This document shows positions 52,770-61,076 of a stretch of 64,000 nucleotides of DNA, one piece after another. Made by a program: the position numbers and the translations under genes. Position 1 is the first letter of the stretch, and each line of letters opens with the position of its first letter. The notes under the pieces were generated by a model. That model searched no databases, was not told the origin of the DNA, and saw only the letters and a list, made by a program, of their open reading frames with translations. The DNA is from CAVWDU01 sp963753815 (GTDB lineage: Bacteria > Pseudomonadota > Gammaproteobacteria > Pseudomonadales > Halieaceae): the NCBI GenBank assembly GCA_963753815.1, contig CAVWDU010000006.1:124001-188000 (forward strand), read 5' to 3'.

Positions 52770-53459
52770 TCAGGCCCAGCTGGAACCGGCGCGCCGCTTC
52801 GGCCAGAGGCGCGGTACCACGAGCGTTATGATGACGCCCAGCAGAACTGCCAGGGCGCCGTTGATAAAGTCTTCGTTTTCAATTTTGTCCTGCAGTCGCA
52901 GGTTTTCCGCCTCCAGCATCTCGACACCTGATCGCAGCAATTCCGCTTCCTCGGCGAGTCGACGGTTATCGGTGTCGAGCTGGATGGCGTTGCCGGACAG
53001 TTTCCTGATCGATGCCAGCTCCTGGCTGGCGCTCTCGAGTTCGGCCGTTGCCGCTGCGAGTTGCTGGCGCAACTGGTCGCGCTCCGCCGCCAGTTGGGTC
53101 AGCTGCTCGCCAGCCTCGGCGTTTTCCCGGCCGAGTTCCTCCGCCCGTGCGACAGCCGCGTCCAACCGCACCCGCGCCGGCTGCTCCCGCATCAGGTACT
53201 GGGTCCGGATCCAGCCATTCGTTCCGTCCGGTGTCGTCACCTCGGCCCAGGTCTTGTCCCTGGAGGTGCGCGCGACTTTCAGCCGGGTTCCGGACGGGAG
53301 GCCCCGGTGGATCACCCGGTAGTCGCCCCCGGCGCCGCTGCGCAGAGGGATGTAATGGACGTCGCTGACATACCGAATGTCCTGGGCCAGGGCCTGATGG
53401 CTGCAGGTCGTCGCCAGTGCCAGTGCGAGCAGCAGCGAGAGCGGTTTGGGTAGTGACAT
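52770..53459 (-). CDS. SH3-like domain, coiled-coil, membrane-anchored protein (YgiM-like)
   Basis: A 229-residue envelope protein. A signal peptide at residues 1-26 is followed by an SH3b-like domain (YIPLRSGAGGDYRVIHRGLPSG ... WAEVTTPDGTNGWI), then a long coiled coil (about residues 100-200) and a C-terminal membrane helix (GALAVLLGVIITLVV) with a basic tail. This layout matches the TIGR04211/YgiM family, whose function is not firmly known. ATG 53459 is preferred over an upstream TTG. It heads the unit with ppiA and pdxJ. Confidence 0.86.
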   Translation of the reverse strand: MSLPKPLSLLLALALATTCSHQALAQDIRYVSDVHYIPLRSGAGGDYRVIHRGLPSGTRLKVARTSRDKTWAEVTTPDGTNGWIRTQYLMREQPARVRLDAAVARAEELGRENAEAGEQLTQLAAERDQLRQQLAAATAELESASQELASIRKLSGNAIQLDTDNRRLAEEAELLRSGVEMLEAENLRLQDKIENEDFINGALAVLLGVIITLVVPRLWPKRRAGSSWA

Positions 53460-53530
53460 GAGTTTCCCGAAAAACAACTGAGGCCTTTAGGCCGCGTATT
53501 GTACCGGAACTAACCGCGCAGGTGCGCAGA

Positions 53531-53830
53531 TCAGGGCAGCACCGGCTTGAACGGCTTTACGGTGACACAGGCGAAGACCCCGGCCTCCGTGTAAGGGTCC
53601 GTATCCGCCCAGGCTTTGGCGGTATCGAGGTCGGCGAACTCAGCGATGATCAGGCTGCCGGTAAATCCGGCCTCGCCGGGTTCGTCGGTGTCGAGTGCCG
53701 GGTGCGGCCCGGCGACCAGCAGGCGCCCGTCATCCACCAGTGACTGAATGCGTGCCAGGTGAGCCGGCCGGGTTTCCCGGCGCAGTGGAAGGCTGTTTTC
53801 GACGTCTTCACAGATAATGGCGTAGTACAT
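53531..53830 (-). CDS. yciI: YciI family protein
   Basis: A 99-residue protein of the YciI/DGPF ferredoxin-like fold family, beginning MYYAIICEDVENSL and containing RPAHLARIQSLVDDGRLLVAGP and the DPYTEAGVF motif with conserved His and Asp. The biochemical role of YciI is not settled. The yciB-yciI neighbourhood is the one seen in E. coli. On the opposite strand of the same region, RNase AM and yciO also follow the E. coli grouping. Confidence 0.93.
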   Translation of the reverse strand: MYYAIICEDVENSLPLRRETRPAHLARIQSLVDDGRLLVAGPHPALDTDEPGEAGFTGSLIIAEFADLDTAKAWADTDPYTEAGVFACVTVKPFKPVLP

Positions 53831-54426
53831 GGTGGCCTATTTGTCGGTGAGGGTTCCTGTTCCTTGAGGTGCGGCGACACCAGCGCGGCGGTCAATAGTG
53901 TAAGCAGCAGCGTAAAGCCGATTGCGGAGTAGAGCTTGTAACTCACCCAGGTCGCCTCGCTGAAGGAATACGCAACGTACAGGTTCAGGGCGCCGACGAG
54001 GGCGAAATTTCCGACCCACAACCAATTCAGCCGACCCCAGACTGCCTTTGGCAGCTCCAGTTGCCCGCCCAGTGTGCGTTCCATCAGATTTCTGTCGCCG
54101 ATGAGCTGGGAAGCGCCGAAGACAATCGCCAGTACCCAGTTGAAAATTGTCGGTTTCCACTGGATGAAGGCCTGGTTCCTGAACAGCAGGGTGGCACCGC
54201 CGAAGATAAAAACCGCCGCCAGCATCCACAGCAGCCGCTTCTCGAGCCTTCGGGTCATCGCCCAGGTGATGCCCACCTGGATGACAGTCGCCGCCATCAG
54301 CACCGCGGTTGCCGAAAAAATCCCGTCGAATGTGTAGGTCAGGCCCCCCAGGCTCACCGATTCGCCGTCGAGCTGGTAGACGATGAAAAACAGTGCAATG
54401 GGAACAAATTCAAGCAATTGCCGCAT
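53650..54426 (-). CDS. yciB: Inner membrane-spanning protein YciB, abnormal 3' end
   Basis: YciB (IspZ/septation protein A) is a polytopic inner-membrane protein linked to envelope synthesis and division. MRQLLEFVPIALFFIVYQL starts the protein at ATG 54426 and about five membrane helices follow, ending near residue 190 (LTAALVSPHLKEQEP), the normal family length. As written the frame runs 180 bases into yciI with shadow sequence. One missing C in the CCC run at 53851-53853 would give EPLTDK and a TAG at 53837-53839, just before the yciI start. I therefore think the true gene is about 53837-54426. Confidence 0.88.
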   Translation of the reverse strand: MRQLLEFVPIALFFIVYQLDGESVSLGGLTYTFDGIFSATAVLMAATVIQVGITWAMTRRLEKRLLWMLAAVFIFGGATLLFRNQAFIQWKPTIFNWVLAIVFGASQLIGDRNLMERTLGGQLELPKAVWGRLNWLWVGNFALVGALNLYVAYSFSEATWVSYKLYSAIGFTLLLTLLTAALVSPHLKEQEPSPTNRPPCTTPLSVKTSKTAFHCAGKPGRLTWHAFSHWWMTGACWSPGRTRHSTPTNPARPDLPAA

Positions 54427-54540
54427 GGCTGTCCGCAGGCTCCGGCGTGTTAGTATGACCATTGAGGTCTTGAGTGCGCAACGATAGCTGGAACTTCTCA
54501 GGATGGCAAAATCAATCGACAGAATAAGGATCGGGGAGCG

Positions 54541-55404
54541 GTGATCGATCTACATACCCATACGACGGCTTCTGACGGGGTCCTGACGCCGTCCGAGCTG
54601 GTAGAGCGTGCCCGTCTTGCCGGCGTTGACTGCCTGGCCATTACCGACCATGACTGTATCGGTGGTTTCCTCGAAGCGAGAAACTACTGCCGTGACAGTC
54701 GTATCGATCTGTGCCTGGTGTCGGGTATCGAATTCTCCTGCCGCTGGTCAGGCACCACCGTGCATATCGTCGGCCTCGGCGTGAAGGCGGAACACTCCTT
54801 GCTGCTGCAGGGTATCGATCAACTGACGCAGGCTCGCGATCGACGTGGCGAGAAAATTGGCGAGCGCCTGGCAGCGCGTGGATTTCACGGCGCCCTCGAA
54901 GGCGCTCGTACGCAAGCGGGGCGCAGCCAGTTGGGGAGGCCGCACTTCGCTCAGTGGATGGTCGAACAGGGCCACGTCGCGGATATCCAGGAGGCCTTCA
55001 GCCGTTACCTGGGCCAGGGTCGTTGCGGTGACGTCAAGGCATTCTGGCCGGAATTGGCCGAGGTTGTCGGCTGGATTACCGGGTCGGGCGGGGTCGCTGT
55101 CGTCGCCCATCCGCTCAAGTACCGGATGACGAGAATGAAGTTGCGACGACTGGTTGTCGATTTCAAGGCTGCTGGCGGCGAAGCGATAGAGGTCGTAACA
55201 GGACGCCAGACTCGGGATCAAACCGGGGGAATGAGGCGCCTGGCCAGTGAGTATTCACTCGAGGCCTCGGTGGGCAGTGACTTTCATCGTGACACGAGCT
55301 GGGGCGCGGGGCTGGGTGTGGAGACGCCGTGTCTGGACGGCATACGCGGGGTGTGGGAACGCTGGGCCGTCGGCAATCAGGCGATGACGGGGTTCGGGCT
55401 GTGA
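54541..55404 (+). CDS. rnm: PHP-domain phosphoesterase, RNase AM (TrpH/YciV-like)
   Basis: A 287-residue PHP-fold hydrolase. E. coli YciV (RNase AM) removes short 5' extensions from rRNA precursors and cleaves 3',5'-nucleoside bisphosphates. The metal ligands are visible in DLHTHTTASDG (His5, His7), AITDHD, GIEFSC, VVAHPLKY and GSDFHRDT. GTG 54541 has GGGGAG about 6 bases upstream. It is divergent from yciB and overlaps the yciO start by 4 bases (GTGA). Confidence 0.92.
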   Translation: MIDLHTHTTASDGVLTPSELVERARLAGVDCLAITDHDCIGGFLEARNYCRDSRIDLCLVSGIEFSCRWSGTTVHIVGLGVKAEHSLLLQGIDQLTQARDRRGEKIGERLAARGFHGALEGARTQAGRSQLGRPHFAQWMVEQGHVADIQEAFSRYLGQGRCGDVKAFWPELAEVVGWITGSGGVAVVAHPLKYRMTRMKLRRLVVDFKAAGGEAIEVVTGRQTRDQTGGMRRLASEYSLEASVGSDFHRDTSWGAGLGVETPCLDGIRGVWERWAVGNQAMTGFGL

Positions 55405-56024
55405 GCCAGTTTTTCCAGATCCACCCGGATAACCCCCAGCCCCGCCTGATCCGCCAGGCCGTGGATATCGTGCGCGACGGAGGTGTGCTGGTGTACCCCA
55501 CCGACTCCGCGTACGCGCTGGGTTGCCAGATCGGTGACAAGGCCGCATTGGATCGCATCCGACGGATCAGGCGGCTGGATGACCGGCATAACTTCACCCT
55601 GGTGTGTCGGGATCTCTCGGAGATTGCTGTATACGCGCGGGTCGACAATACCGCCTATCGCCTGCTGAAGCATGCGACGCCCGGGCCTTTTACCTTCATC
55701 CTGAGGGCGACCTCCGAAGTCCCCCGCCGGTTGATGCACCCCAAGCGCAAGACCGTGGGCCTCAGGGTGCCGGATAACCGCATCGCCCAGGCGCTGCTGG
55801 AAGACATGGGCGAACCGCTGATGAGCGTCACCCTGGTCATGCCGGGCGAGGAATATCCGCTGATCGACCCCTACGACATAAGGCAGACGCTGGAACATGA
55901 CGTGGACCTGGTGATCGACGGCGGCTACTGCGGTATGGAGCCGACCACGGTCGTCGACCTCGCGGATGGGACGCCGATGATATTGCGCGTCGGCAAGGGT
56001 GATCCCGCGCCTTTTGAAATCTGA
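55401..56024 (+). CDS. yciO: YciO, Sua5/YrdC-family protein
   Basis: A 207-residue YrdC-fold protein related to threonylcarbamoyl-AMP synthases (TsaC/Sua5). Conserved segments are VYPTDSAYALGCQIGDK, HNFTLVCRDL, KHATPGPFTFIL and KRKTVGLRVP. YciO is a paralogue whose physiological role differs from TsaC and is not settled. GTG 55401 overlaps the RNase AM stop and is preferred over upstream in-frame codons. A TATAAT hexamer at 56030-56035 just after the stop may serve the downstream scp genes. Confidence 0.93.
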   Translation: MSQFFQIHPDNPQPRLIRQAVDIVRDGGVLVYPTDSAYALGCQIGDKAALDRIRRIRRLDDRHNFTLVCRDLSEIAVYARVDNTAYRLLKHATPGPFTFILRATSEVPRRLMHPKRKTVGLRVPDNRIAQALLEDMGEPLMSVTLVMPGEEYPLIDPYDIRQTLEHDVDLVIDGGYCGMEPTTVVDLADGTPMILRVGKGDPAPFEI

Positions 56025-56089
56025 TCGGGTATAATCGCGGCCTACGCCGGGTGGTTTTTGCCACAACGGGCGCGTTTGCGGGAAGGACC

Positions 56090-57016
56090 GTGTCGAGCGA
56101 GAAATCCACACCAGATCAGTCAGTTGTCGCGGAGCCGGCGACCGATGCCGCGGCGGCCGATGCCGCGGCGGCCGATGCCGTGGCGGCCAATGCCGCGGCT
56201 CCCGCGCAGGCGAGCCCCGGGGTTCACCTGGCGCCGCAGCAGGGTGAGATGCCCTTCGCCGTGGTGATGGGCAAGGAGATGACAGAGCTGCCGCGAGATC
56301 TGTATATACCGCCGCAGGCACTCGAGGTCATACTCGAGGCCTTCGAGGGGCCGCTGGACCTGCTGCTGTATCTCATCAAGCGCCAGAACCTCGATATTCT
56401 CGACATCGACGTGTCGGCGATAACAGAACAGTACATGCGCTACGTAGAACTGATGGACGCCATGCGCTTCGAACTGGCGGCCGAGTACCTGTTAATGGCC
56501 GCGATGCTGGCAGAGATCAAGTCGAGGATGCTGCTGCCGCGGTCAGCAGGTCCCGAGGTCGAGGAAGACGACCCCCGGGCACAATTGATCCGGCGGCTGC
56601 AGGAGTACGAGCGCTTCAAGAAGGCTGCGGAGGACATCGAGGAAATGCCGCGGCTGGAAAGGGACACCTGGGTGGGCAGCGCCGAGCCTCCCGATATCGA
56701 CCGTGAGCGCGCCGACCCCGATGTGGACATGCGGGAGCTGTTGCTGGCCCTCGGTGAGGTGTTGAGGCGCGCCGATATGTACGAAAGCCATCATATCCAG
56801 CGCGAGGCGCTGTCTACCCGGGAGCGGATGTCGGATGTACTGGCCCGGTTGTCCGGGTGGCAGTTCGTACCCTTTGTCACCCTGTTTTCTGCCCGCGAGG
56901 GGCGACTGGGGGTGGTGGTCACCTTCCTCGCGTTGATGGAGTTGATCAAGGAATCCCTGGTCGAAATCGTGCAGACCGAGAGACTTCGGTCCTATCCATG
57001 TGAAAGCGAGGACTGA
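56090..57016 (+). CDS. scpA: Segregation and condensation protein A
   Basis: ScpA is the kleisin subunit of the SMC-ScpAB condensin that organises chromosomes. The core (FEGPLDLLLYLIKRQNLDILDI) starts at about residue 85 and the C-terminal winged helix ends at residue 308. The N-terminus has an unusual ~60-residue Ala/Asp-rich extension encoded partly by a 15-bp tandem repeat (DAAAA units). GTG 56090 is chosen because GGAAGGA is directly upstream with normal spacing; another in-frame GTG exists at 56051. It is followed by scpB after 5 bases. Confidence 0.94.
   Translation: MSSEKSTPDQSVVAEPATDAAAADAAAADAVAANAAAPAQASPGVHLAPQQGEMPFAVVMGKEMTELPRDLYIPPQALEVILEAFEGPLDLLLYLIKRQNLDILDIDVSAITEQYMRYVELMDAMRFELAAEYLLMAAMLAEIKSRMLLPRSAGPEVEEDDPRAQLIRRLQEYERFKKAAEDIEEMPRLERDTWVGSAEPPDIDRERADPDVDMRELLLALGEVLRRADMYESHHIQREALSTRERMSDVLARLSGWQFVPFVTLFSAREGRLGVVVTFLALMELIKESLVEIVQTERLRSYPCESED
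56144..56203 (+). repeat. 15-bp coding tandem repeat inside scpA
   Basis: GATGCCGCGGCGGCC at 56144-56158 and 56159-56173, then GATGCCGTGGCGGCC at 56174-56188 and a diverged AATGCCGCGGCTCCC at 56189-56203. It encodes DAAAA-type pentapeptides in the low-complexity N-terminus of ScpA. Confidence 0.9.
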
Positions 57017-57021
57017 ATGAT

Positions 57022-57933
57022 ATGGCTCACACCGGACCTGGTCAGATCCTCGAAGGCGCGCTGCTTGCTGCTGGCAAGCCACTGACGGTTGCCCGCCTGG
57101 CCGATGTGTTCGAGGAGCCTGCGCGTCCTGACAACGAGGCGATCCGGGAAGCACTGTCGCAGATTGCCGGGCGCTGCGAGGACCGTGGATTCGAACTGGT
57201 CGAAGTGGCCAGCGGGTTTCGCTTCCAGGTTCGCCAGGAACTCAGTCCCTGGGTCGGTCGCCTGTGGCAGGAGCGCCCCCAGAAATACTCCCGGGCGCTG
57301 CTGGAAACGCTCGCGCTGATTGCCTACCGACAGCCGATCACCCGGGGCGAAATCGAGGAAATCCGCGGGGTTGCCGTCAGCAGTAACATTATCAAGACAT
57401 TGCATGAGCGCGAGTGGGTGCGGGTGGTAGGCCATCGGGATGTCCCCGGCCGCCCCGCTATGTACGCCACTACCCGGCAGTTCCTTGATTACTTCAACCT
57501 CAAGAGTCTCGACCAGCTTCCTGCGCTTGCTGAAATCCGTGATCTCGAAACGCTCAATGCTGAGCTGGGATTCAGCCAGCCGGTGACTGCCGAGCAAACC
57601 GGCCCGGCTGCCGGCGGTCCGGGTGAGCCTTCGCGGACTCCGCACGGGCTGACCGTCGTCGGCGGCAGGGACTTCGCGCCGGAGACGGTTGCGGATGCCG
57701 GCACGGTCGATACAAACGAGGAGACTGCGGCGGCGGGTGAGACGTCTGGTGGGGCCCGACCTGCCGACTCCGCCCCTCCGGTCTCCCTCGCTGAATTGTC
57801 CGCGGCGGGCTCGGCTGCCGTCGACGGGGCATCAGCGGACAGTGAGCCCACGGGAGAGGCAGCCCCCGGCGAACCGGAGGACGTTGCCACTGACGCTGAC
57901 GGCCTTCCGGAGTCGCGGCCCGAGGGCCGGTGA
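57022..57933 (+). CDS. scpB: Segregation and condensation protein B
   Basis: ScpB is the dimeric kleisin-bound winged-helix subunit of the bacterial condensin. The first 190 residues contain two winged-helix domains with GQILEGALLAAGKPL, ETLALIAYRQPITRGEIEEIRG and HRDVPGRPAMYATT, all typical. The last 110 residues are a low-complexity Ala/Glu/Pro-rich tail, longer than in E. coli-like homologues. It starts 5 bases after scpA and overlaps rluB by 4 bases. Confidence 0.95.
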   Translation: MAHTGPGQILEGALLAAGKPLTVARLADVFEEPARPDNEAIREALSQIAGRCEDRGFELVEVASGFRFQVRQELSPWVGRLWQERPQKYSRALLETLALIAYRQPITRGEIEEIRGVAVSSNIIKTLHEREWVRVVGHRDVPGRPAMYATTRQFLDYFNLKSLDQLPALAEIRDLETLNAELGFSQPVTAEQTGPAAGGPGEPSRTPHGLTVVGGRDFAPETVADAGTVDTNEETAAAGETSGGARPADSAPPVSLAELSAAGSAAVDGASADSEPTGEAAPGEPEDVATDADGLPESRPEGR

Positions 57934-58838
57934 AGCCGGTGCAGGAGTCGCCGCCGGGTAGTGGCCCGCAGACAGAAACGCCAGCAACGGCGGCCAGCAC
58001 CGGTCAGGCCGATGGTGAGAAGCTGCAGAAAGTGCTCGCCCGCACGGGGCTTGGCTCGCGGCGCGAAATGGAGCGCTGGATAGAGCAGGGCCGGGTGACG
58101 ATCGACGGGAAGGTGGCGCGCCTGGGTGAGCGGGTGACGTCACGGGCGCGGATCACCGTCGATGGCAAGCCGCTGCGGCCGGTCTCGGGCGAATCGACCC
58201 GTTGTATTCTCTATCACAAGCCCGTCGGCGAGGTATGCTCGCGCAACGACCCGCAAGGGCGTCGCACGGTGTTCGACCGCTTGCCCCGCCTCAAGAGCGG
58301 TCGCTGGATATCGATCGGCAGGCTCGACTACAACACCTCGGGCCTGCTGCTGTTCACGACCGATGGGGAGCTCGCCAACGCCCTCATGCACCCGTCGTCG
58401 AACATCGAACGGGAATACATGGTGAGGGTGATGGGCGAGGTGCAGAACGAGCAGCTGGAACGCATGCTCGAGGGCGTCATGTTAGAGGACGGGGTTGCCC
58501 GTTTTACCGATATCCAGGACGGTGGTGGAGACGGCATCAACCATTGGTACTACGTCGTCCTCATGGAGGGACGTAATCGGGAAGTCAGGCGACTGTGGGA
58601 ATCCCAGGGGCTCACTGTGTCGCGATTGAAGCGGGTGCGTTACGGCGACGTCTTCATTCCCTCCAAGGTCAAGCAGGGCCAGTGGATGGAACTGGAGTCC
58701 GGTGAAACCAGAGGCCTCTACCGCCTTGTGGGCTTGCAACCCAAGTCGACGCAACGCGGTGGCCAGCGCGACCGTGAGGTCATGGAGCGGCAGTTCAACA
58801 AGCGCGGCGGCAGGGGAGATCGTCGCCCCAGACGCTGA
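57930..58838 (+). CDS. rluB: 23S rRNA pseudouridine(2605) synthase RluB
   Basis: RluB makes pseudouridine 2605 in 23S rRNA. The 302-residue product has an S4 RNA-binding domain (KLQKVLARTGLGSRREME) after a ~30-residue low-complexity leader, the catalytic GRLDYNTSGLLLFT with the nucleophilic Asp, and a basic Arg/Gly-rich tail. GTG 57930 overlaps the scpB stop (GTGA). The scpA-scpB-rluB order is conserved in gammaproteobacteria. Confidence 0.94.
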   Translation: MKPVQESPPGSGPQTETPATAASTGQADGEKLQKVLARTGLGSRREMERWIEQGRVTIDGKVARLGERVTSRARITVDGKPLRPVSGESTRCILYHKPVGEVCSRNDPQGRRTVFDRLPRLKSGRWISIGRLDYNTSGLLLFTTDGELANALMHPSSNIEREYMVRVMGEVQNEQLERMLEGVMLEDGVARFTDIQDGGGDGINHWYYVVLMEGRNREVRRLWESQGLTVSRLKRVRYGDVFIPSKVKQGQWMELESGETRGLYRLVGLQPKSTQRGGQRDREVMERQFNKRGGRGDRRPRR

Positions 58839-58906
58839 ACCAGCGGTCTGTTGGGTCAGGGCTGCATTGCGACGCCATTCCGGGTCCGGTGCGGCGGCTG
58901 TTTTGG

Positions 58907-59695
58907 CTATTGGGCGTCGAAACTCCTGCCGGTTTCACCGATGCTGTCGTCACTCATCAGGTACAGGTATGCCCGCATGATGTCGGCCGGATCCGGGTTG
59001 TCGTCGGGCTTCTCCGCCGGGTAGGCGCTGCGGCGCATCGCCGTGTTGGTGGCGCCTGGATTAATACAGTTCACGCGCACCTTGCCGGTGTTTTCCAGCT
59101 CGCTGGCAAGCACCTGGGCGAGGCCCTCGGTGGCGAATTTGGACACCGCGTATGCACCCCAGAAGGCCCGGCCCCTGCGCCCGACACCCGAGGAGGTGAA
59201 GACCAGCGAGGCCGCGGGTGCCGCCTGCAGCAGCGGGAGCAGGTGTCGGGTCAGCAGGAACGCGGCATTGAGATTGACCTGCATGACGCGCTGCCACTCG
59301 CCGTAGGAGGCGCTTTCTATGGGGCGCCGCTCTCCCAGCAATCCGGCGTTGTGGAGCAGTCCGTCGAGGTGCCCGAACTCGGTGGAGAGTTCCTCGGCCA
59401 GGCGCGCGCACTGCGCCTCGGTCAAAGTCTCGAGGTCGAGCTCGATGATGCCGGCCTGGGGGCCGGCTCCCGCTTCGATTTCGTCGTACACCGCCTCCAG
59501 CCTGGCGCTGGTGCGGCCCAGCAGCAGTACCGTAGCCCCGGCGTTGGCGAAGGCCAGCGCTGCGGCGCGGCCGATACCGGCGCCGGCGCCGGTGACCATC
59601 AGCGTTTTGCCGCGCAGCGAATCCGCGGTCGGCGCGTAGCTCTGGGGAATTGAATCGATCTGCACGGGTCCGGTCTCCCTGGGTGGCTGCCGCAT
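58907..59695 (-). CDS. yciK: YciK-like short-chain dehydrogenase
   Basis: A 262-residue SDR-family oxidoreductase. The cofactor motif TGAGAGIG is at residues 35-42, followed by NAGLLG and a catalytic segment with Ser (FTSSGVGR) and YAVSK. The C-terminal part (NCINPGATNTAMR) fits YciK. The physiological substrate is unknown. ATG 59695 overlaps the mupP stop (TAATG). This is the last gene of the mtaD-ubiG-mupP-yciK operon, an order known from Pseudomonas. Confidence 0.9.
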   Translation of the reverse strand: MRQPPRETGPVQIDSIPQSYAPTADSLRGKTLMVTGAGAGIGRAAALAFANAGATVLLLGRTSARLEAVYDEIEAGAGPQAGIIELDLETLTEAQCARLAEELSTEFGHLDGLLHNAGLLGERRPIESASYGEWQRVMQVNLNAAFLLTRHLLPLLQAAPAASLVFTSSGVGRRGRAFWGAYAVSKFATEGLAQVLASELENTGKVRVNCINPGATNTAMRRSAYPAEKPDDNPDPADIMRAYLYLMSDDSIGETGRSFDAQ

Positions 59696-60366
59696 TAGCC
59701 CTCCAGCAGGAGTGCGGCGAGGTGGGTGCTGCACGCGACGCCGGCATCGGCGCCCCAGCTGTCGGGGTCGTCCCCCGGTTCGATGTAGCCGTAGTGAGCC
59801 GCCACGGTAACCATGCCGGCCCGTCGCCCGGCCTCGATGTCACGTCGGTGGTCGCCAACGTAGACGGCCTCGTGGGGCTTGCAACCGATGTCGCGACAGT
59901 TGCGGTACAGCGATTCGGGATGCGGTTTGCGTTCGGCCACATCATCCGGGCACACCACGGAAGCGGGTGCCGGGTCGACCGCGAGCCTGGCCATCAGCGG
60001 TTCGGTATAAACCCTGGGCTTGTTGGTGGCGATACCCCAACCGACGCCCTGGTCTGCCAGGCGGGCGAGCAAATCGCCGATGCCCGGGAACAGCGTGGCA
60101 GTGCTTCCCAGAACGTCGCTGTAGTAAGCCAGCAGCCGGGCGCGCTCCGCCTCGAACCTGCGGTCCGTCGGCTCTATATCCAGCGCCAGCGTTACCAGTG
60201 CGGCTGCGCCGTTGGAGACCGTGGCGCGAATCCGCTCGGCGGGAAGCTGCCGACGCCCGTGATGGGCCAGCAGCTGCTGCACGGCGACCACAAATTCGCC
60301 GGCTGTATCCACAAGGGTACCGTCGAGATCGAAAATCACTGCCTTGAGGTTGCCGGGGCGGTTCAC
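59695..60366 (-). CDS. mupP: HAD phosphatase, probably MupP (MurNAc-6-phosphate phosphatase)
   Basis: A 223-residue HAD-superfamily phosphatase with the catalytic DLDGTLVDT (Asp13, Asp15), ATNKP motif II, and KPHPESLY plus VGDHRRDIEAGRRAG motifs III/IV. By sequence alone it would be called a phosphoglycolate phosphatase (Gph). Its position directly after ubiG and before the yciK-like SDR is that of Pseudomonas MupP, which dephosphorylates MurNAc-6-phosphate in the AmgK-MurU peptidoglycan recycling route; I therefore favour MupP. GTG 60366 overlaps the ubiG stop by 4 bases. Confidence 0.85.
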   Translation of the reverse strand: MNRPGNLKAVIFDLDGTLVDTAGEFVVAVQQLLAHHGRRQLPAERIRATVSNGAAALVTLALDIEPTDRRFEAERARLLAYYSDVLGSTATLFPGIGDLLARLADQGVGWGIATNKPRVYTEPLMARLAVDPAPASVVCPDDVAERKPHPESLYRNCRDIGCKPHEAVYVGDHRRDIEAGRRAGMVTVAAHYGYIEPGDDPDSWGADAGVACSTHLAALLLEG

Positions 60367-61076
60367 GTCAGCGGTCGGGTGGCGCGCACCATGTAATTGA
60401 CGCCCACATCCGTCTCGTCGAGCCGATACTCCCGCGTGAGCGGGTTGTAGGTCAGGCCGGTCATTCCCTCCAGTGTCAGCCCGGCTGTGCGAATCCAGCT
60501 CGCCAGTTCCGAAGGCCTGATGAACCTGGCGTATTCGTGCGTGCCCGCGGGCAGCAGCCGCAGCAGGTACTCGGCGCCCAGAATCGCGAACAGGAAAGCC
60601 TTGGGGTTGCGATTGAGCGTGGAGAAATAGACGCTTCCTCCGGGCCTGGCGAGCCCGGCACAGGCCTCCACCACCGACGCCGGATCGGGCACGTGCTCCA
60701 GCATTTCCAGGCAGCAGACGATATCGAACCCCGCCGCTTCCTCCAGCAGCAGCTGCTCCGCCGTGCACTGGCGATAGTCAACCTCCAGGCCGGATTGCTC
60801 GAGATGTTGTCGCGCCACCGCCAGCGGGGCCTCGCCCATATCGATTCCCATGACCCTCGCACCTCGCTGCGCCATCGACTCGGCGAGGATGCCGCCGCCA
60901 CAGCCGACGTCAACGACGGACCGGCCGGCGACTGGCGAGTGCAGGTCGATATAGTTGGCCCGCAGTGGATTGATGTTGTGAAGTGGCTTGAATTCGCCCT
61001 CCGGGTCCCACCAGCTCAAAGCCAGGGCTTCGAACTTGGCGATTTCGTCGCTGTCGACGTTGAGCTCAGTTTTCAT
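60363..61076 (-). CDS. ubiG: Ubiquinone biosynthesis O-methyltransferase UbiG
   Basis: UbiG carries out both O-methylations of ubiquinone biosynthesis with S-adenosylmethionine. The 237-residue product starts MKTELNVDSDEIAKFEALA and has SWWDPEGEFKPLHNINPLR, characteristic of UbiG, then motif I VVDVGCGGGILAE. ATG 61076 is preferred; it overlaps the upstream amidohydrolase stop by 11 bases. The S-adenosylhomocysteine it releases links it functionally to the neighbouring deaminase-type gene. Confidence 0.95.
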   Translation of the reverse strand: MKTELNVDSDEIAKFEALALSWWDPEGEFKPLHNINPLRANYIDLHSPVAGRSVVDVGCGGGILAESMAQRGARVMGIDMGEAPLAVARQHLEQSGLEVDYRQCTAEQLLLEEAAGFDIVCCLEMLEHVPDPASVVEACAGLARPGGSVYFSTLNRNPKAFLFAILGAEYLLRLLPAGTHEYARFIRPSELASWIRTAGLTLEGMTGLTYNPLTREYRLDETDVGVNYMVRATRPLT

